Source: Bacillus luti
Lineage (GTDB): Bacteria > Bacillota > Bacilli > Bacillales > Bacillaceae_G
Direction: 5' to 3'
NCBI RefSeq assembly: GCF_001884105.1
Contig: NZ_MACI01000009.1
Span: 22,622-86,621, forward strand
DNA length: 64,000 nucleotides
The notes under the pieces were generated by a model. The model was not told the DNA's origin, ran no database searches, and was given only the letters and a program-made list of their open reading frames with translations. The position numbers and the translations under genes are program-made. Position 1 is the stretch's first letter; every line of letters begins with the position of its first letter. Below are positions 63,884 through 64,000 of this stretch, piece by piece.

Positions 63884-64000
63884 AACCTCCATCTTCTCCC
63901 ATCCAGACTATACTGTCGGCTTTGGAATCACACCAAATCCTGCCTTAACGGCTCGCGGGCTTAGAACAAAATCATACATAGTTCATCACCGCCGGTCGGG
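63884..64000 (-). promoter_or_regulatory. FMN riboswitch (RFN element), 5' end outside window
   Basis: On the minus strand the conserved RFN blocks appear in order: CCGACCGGCGGT, AAGCCCGCGAGC, GCAGGATTTGGTGTGATTCC, AAAGCCGACAGTATAGTCTG and GGATGGGAGAAGATGGAG. The first block (GGGGCAGGGTGAAAT type) lies beyond base 64000. With the terminator at 63800-63829 it should switch off ribU when FMN is abundant. Confidence 0.93.

Overview
The window is a piece of a low-GC Firmicute chromosome and almost certainly comes from the Bacillus cereus group. Three things support this: gene-for-gene synteny with the Bacillus subtilis yppE-to-fmnP segment, a full set of endospore genes (spoIVA, sspM-like, ypjB, spoVIF-like, ypzI) plus bacillithiol genes, and intergenic repeats of the kind described as bcr elements in the B. 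cereus group. No rRNA, tRNA, prophage, CRISPR array or IS transposase was seen. This is mostly core chromosome, so the unusual signals lie in regulatory RNA, repeats, small genes and departures from the B. subtilis order.

Layout. 1-2.7 kb: yppE (cut by the edge), yppD, an sspM-like spore gene, yppC, then recU-ponA on the plus strand. 5.4-14.8 kb (minus): dnaD-nth-ypoC, ypmA-ypmB-aspB, dinG, and panB-panC-panD behind a roughly 200-nt leader with a terminator/antiterminator arrangement. 15 kb: a lone cupredoxin (plus). 15.5-21 kb (minus): a tight operon ypjD-dapB-mgsA-bshB1-bshA-cca-birA, preceded by a tandem array of structured repeats. 21.5-31.4 kb: ypjC (plus), a uracil-DNA-glycosylase-like gene without cysteines, a membrane zinc protease, ypjB, a likely lipoprotein transacylase (lit), ypjA, the menaquinol:cytochrome c reductase genes qcrABC, ypiF, and ypiB-ypiA behind a bcr-containing leader. 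31.4-39.5 kb: hisC, aroB, aroC, ndk, the menaquinone genes hepS-menG-hepT, folE and HU. 39.7-51.3 kb: spoIVA, yphF, yphE, spoVIF-like, gpsA, der, a YIEGIA pair, yphA, ypzI, fni, ypfD, cmk and a short ypfB-like gene. 51.5-64 kb: ansA, ypdA, a short amidase, two small membrane proteins, gudB with two catabolite-repression sites, mecB, a MerR-type regulator, ypbG, ypbE, ypbD, recQ, ypbB, fer with a Fur box, and the riboflavin transporter gene ribU under an FMN riboswitch cut by the right edge.

How the genes work together. hepS, hepT and menG make menaquinone, which the QcrABC complex oxidises. bshA and bshB1 make bacillithiol and ypdA probably keeps it reduced. panBCD, birA, folE and ribU supply cofactors. 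recU-ponA couples DNA repair with wall synthesis, while nth, dinG, recQ and the glycosylase-like gene serve repair. spoIVA, ypjB and the spoVIF-like, sspM-like and ypzI genes belong to sporulation.

Compared with B. subtilis (gene order from memory), asnS, tyrA-aroE, aroH plus the trp operon, mtrB, cheR and ypfA-ypeB-sleB are missing from their usual places. The lit, glycosylase, yugP-like, ansA and amidase genes sit where B. subtilis has other neighbours. No wholly undescribed multi-gene system was found. The best leads are the repeat family at three loci, the panB and ypiA leaders, the Fur box in front of a ferredoxin gene, the cysteine-free glycosylase and the MerR regulator with a degenerate cobalamin-binding motif.
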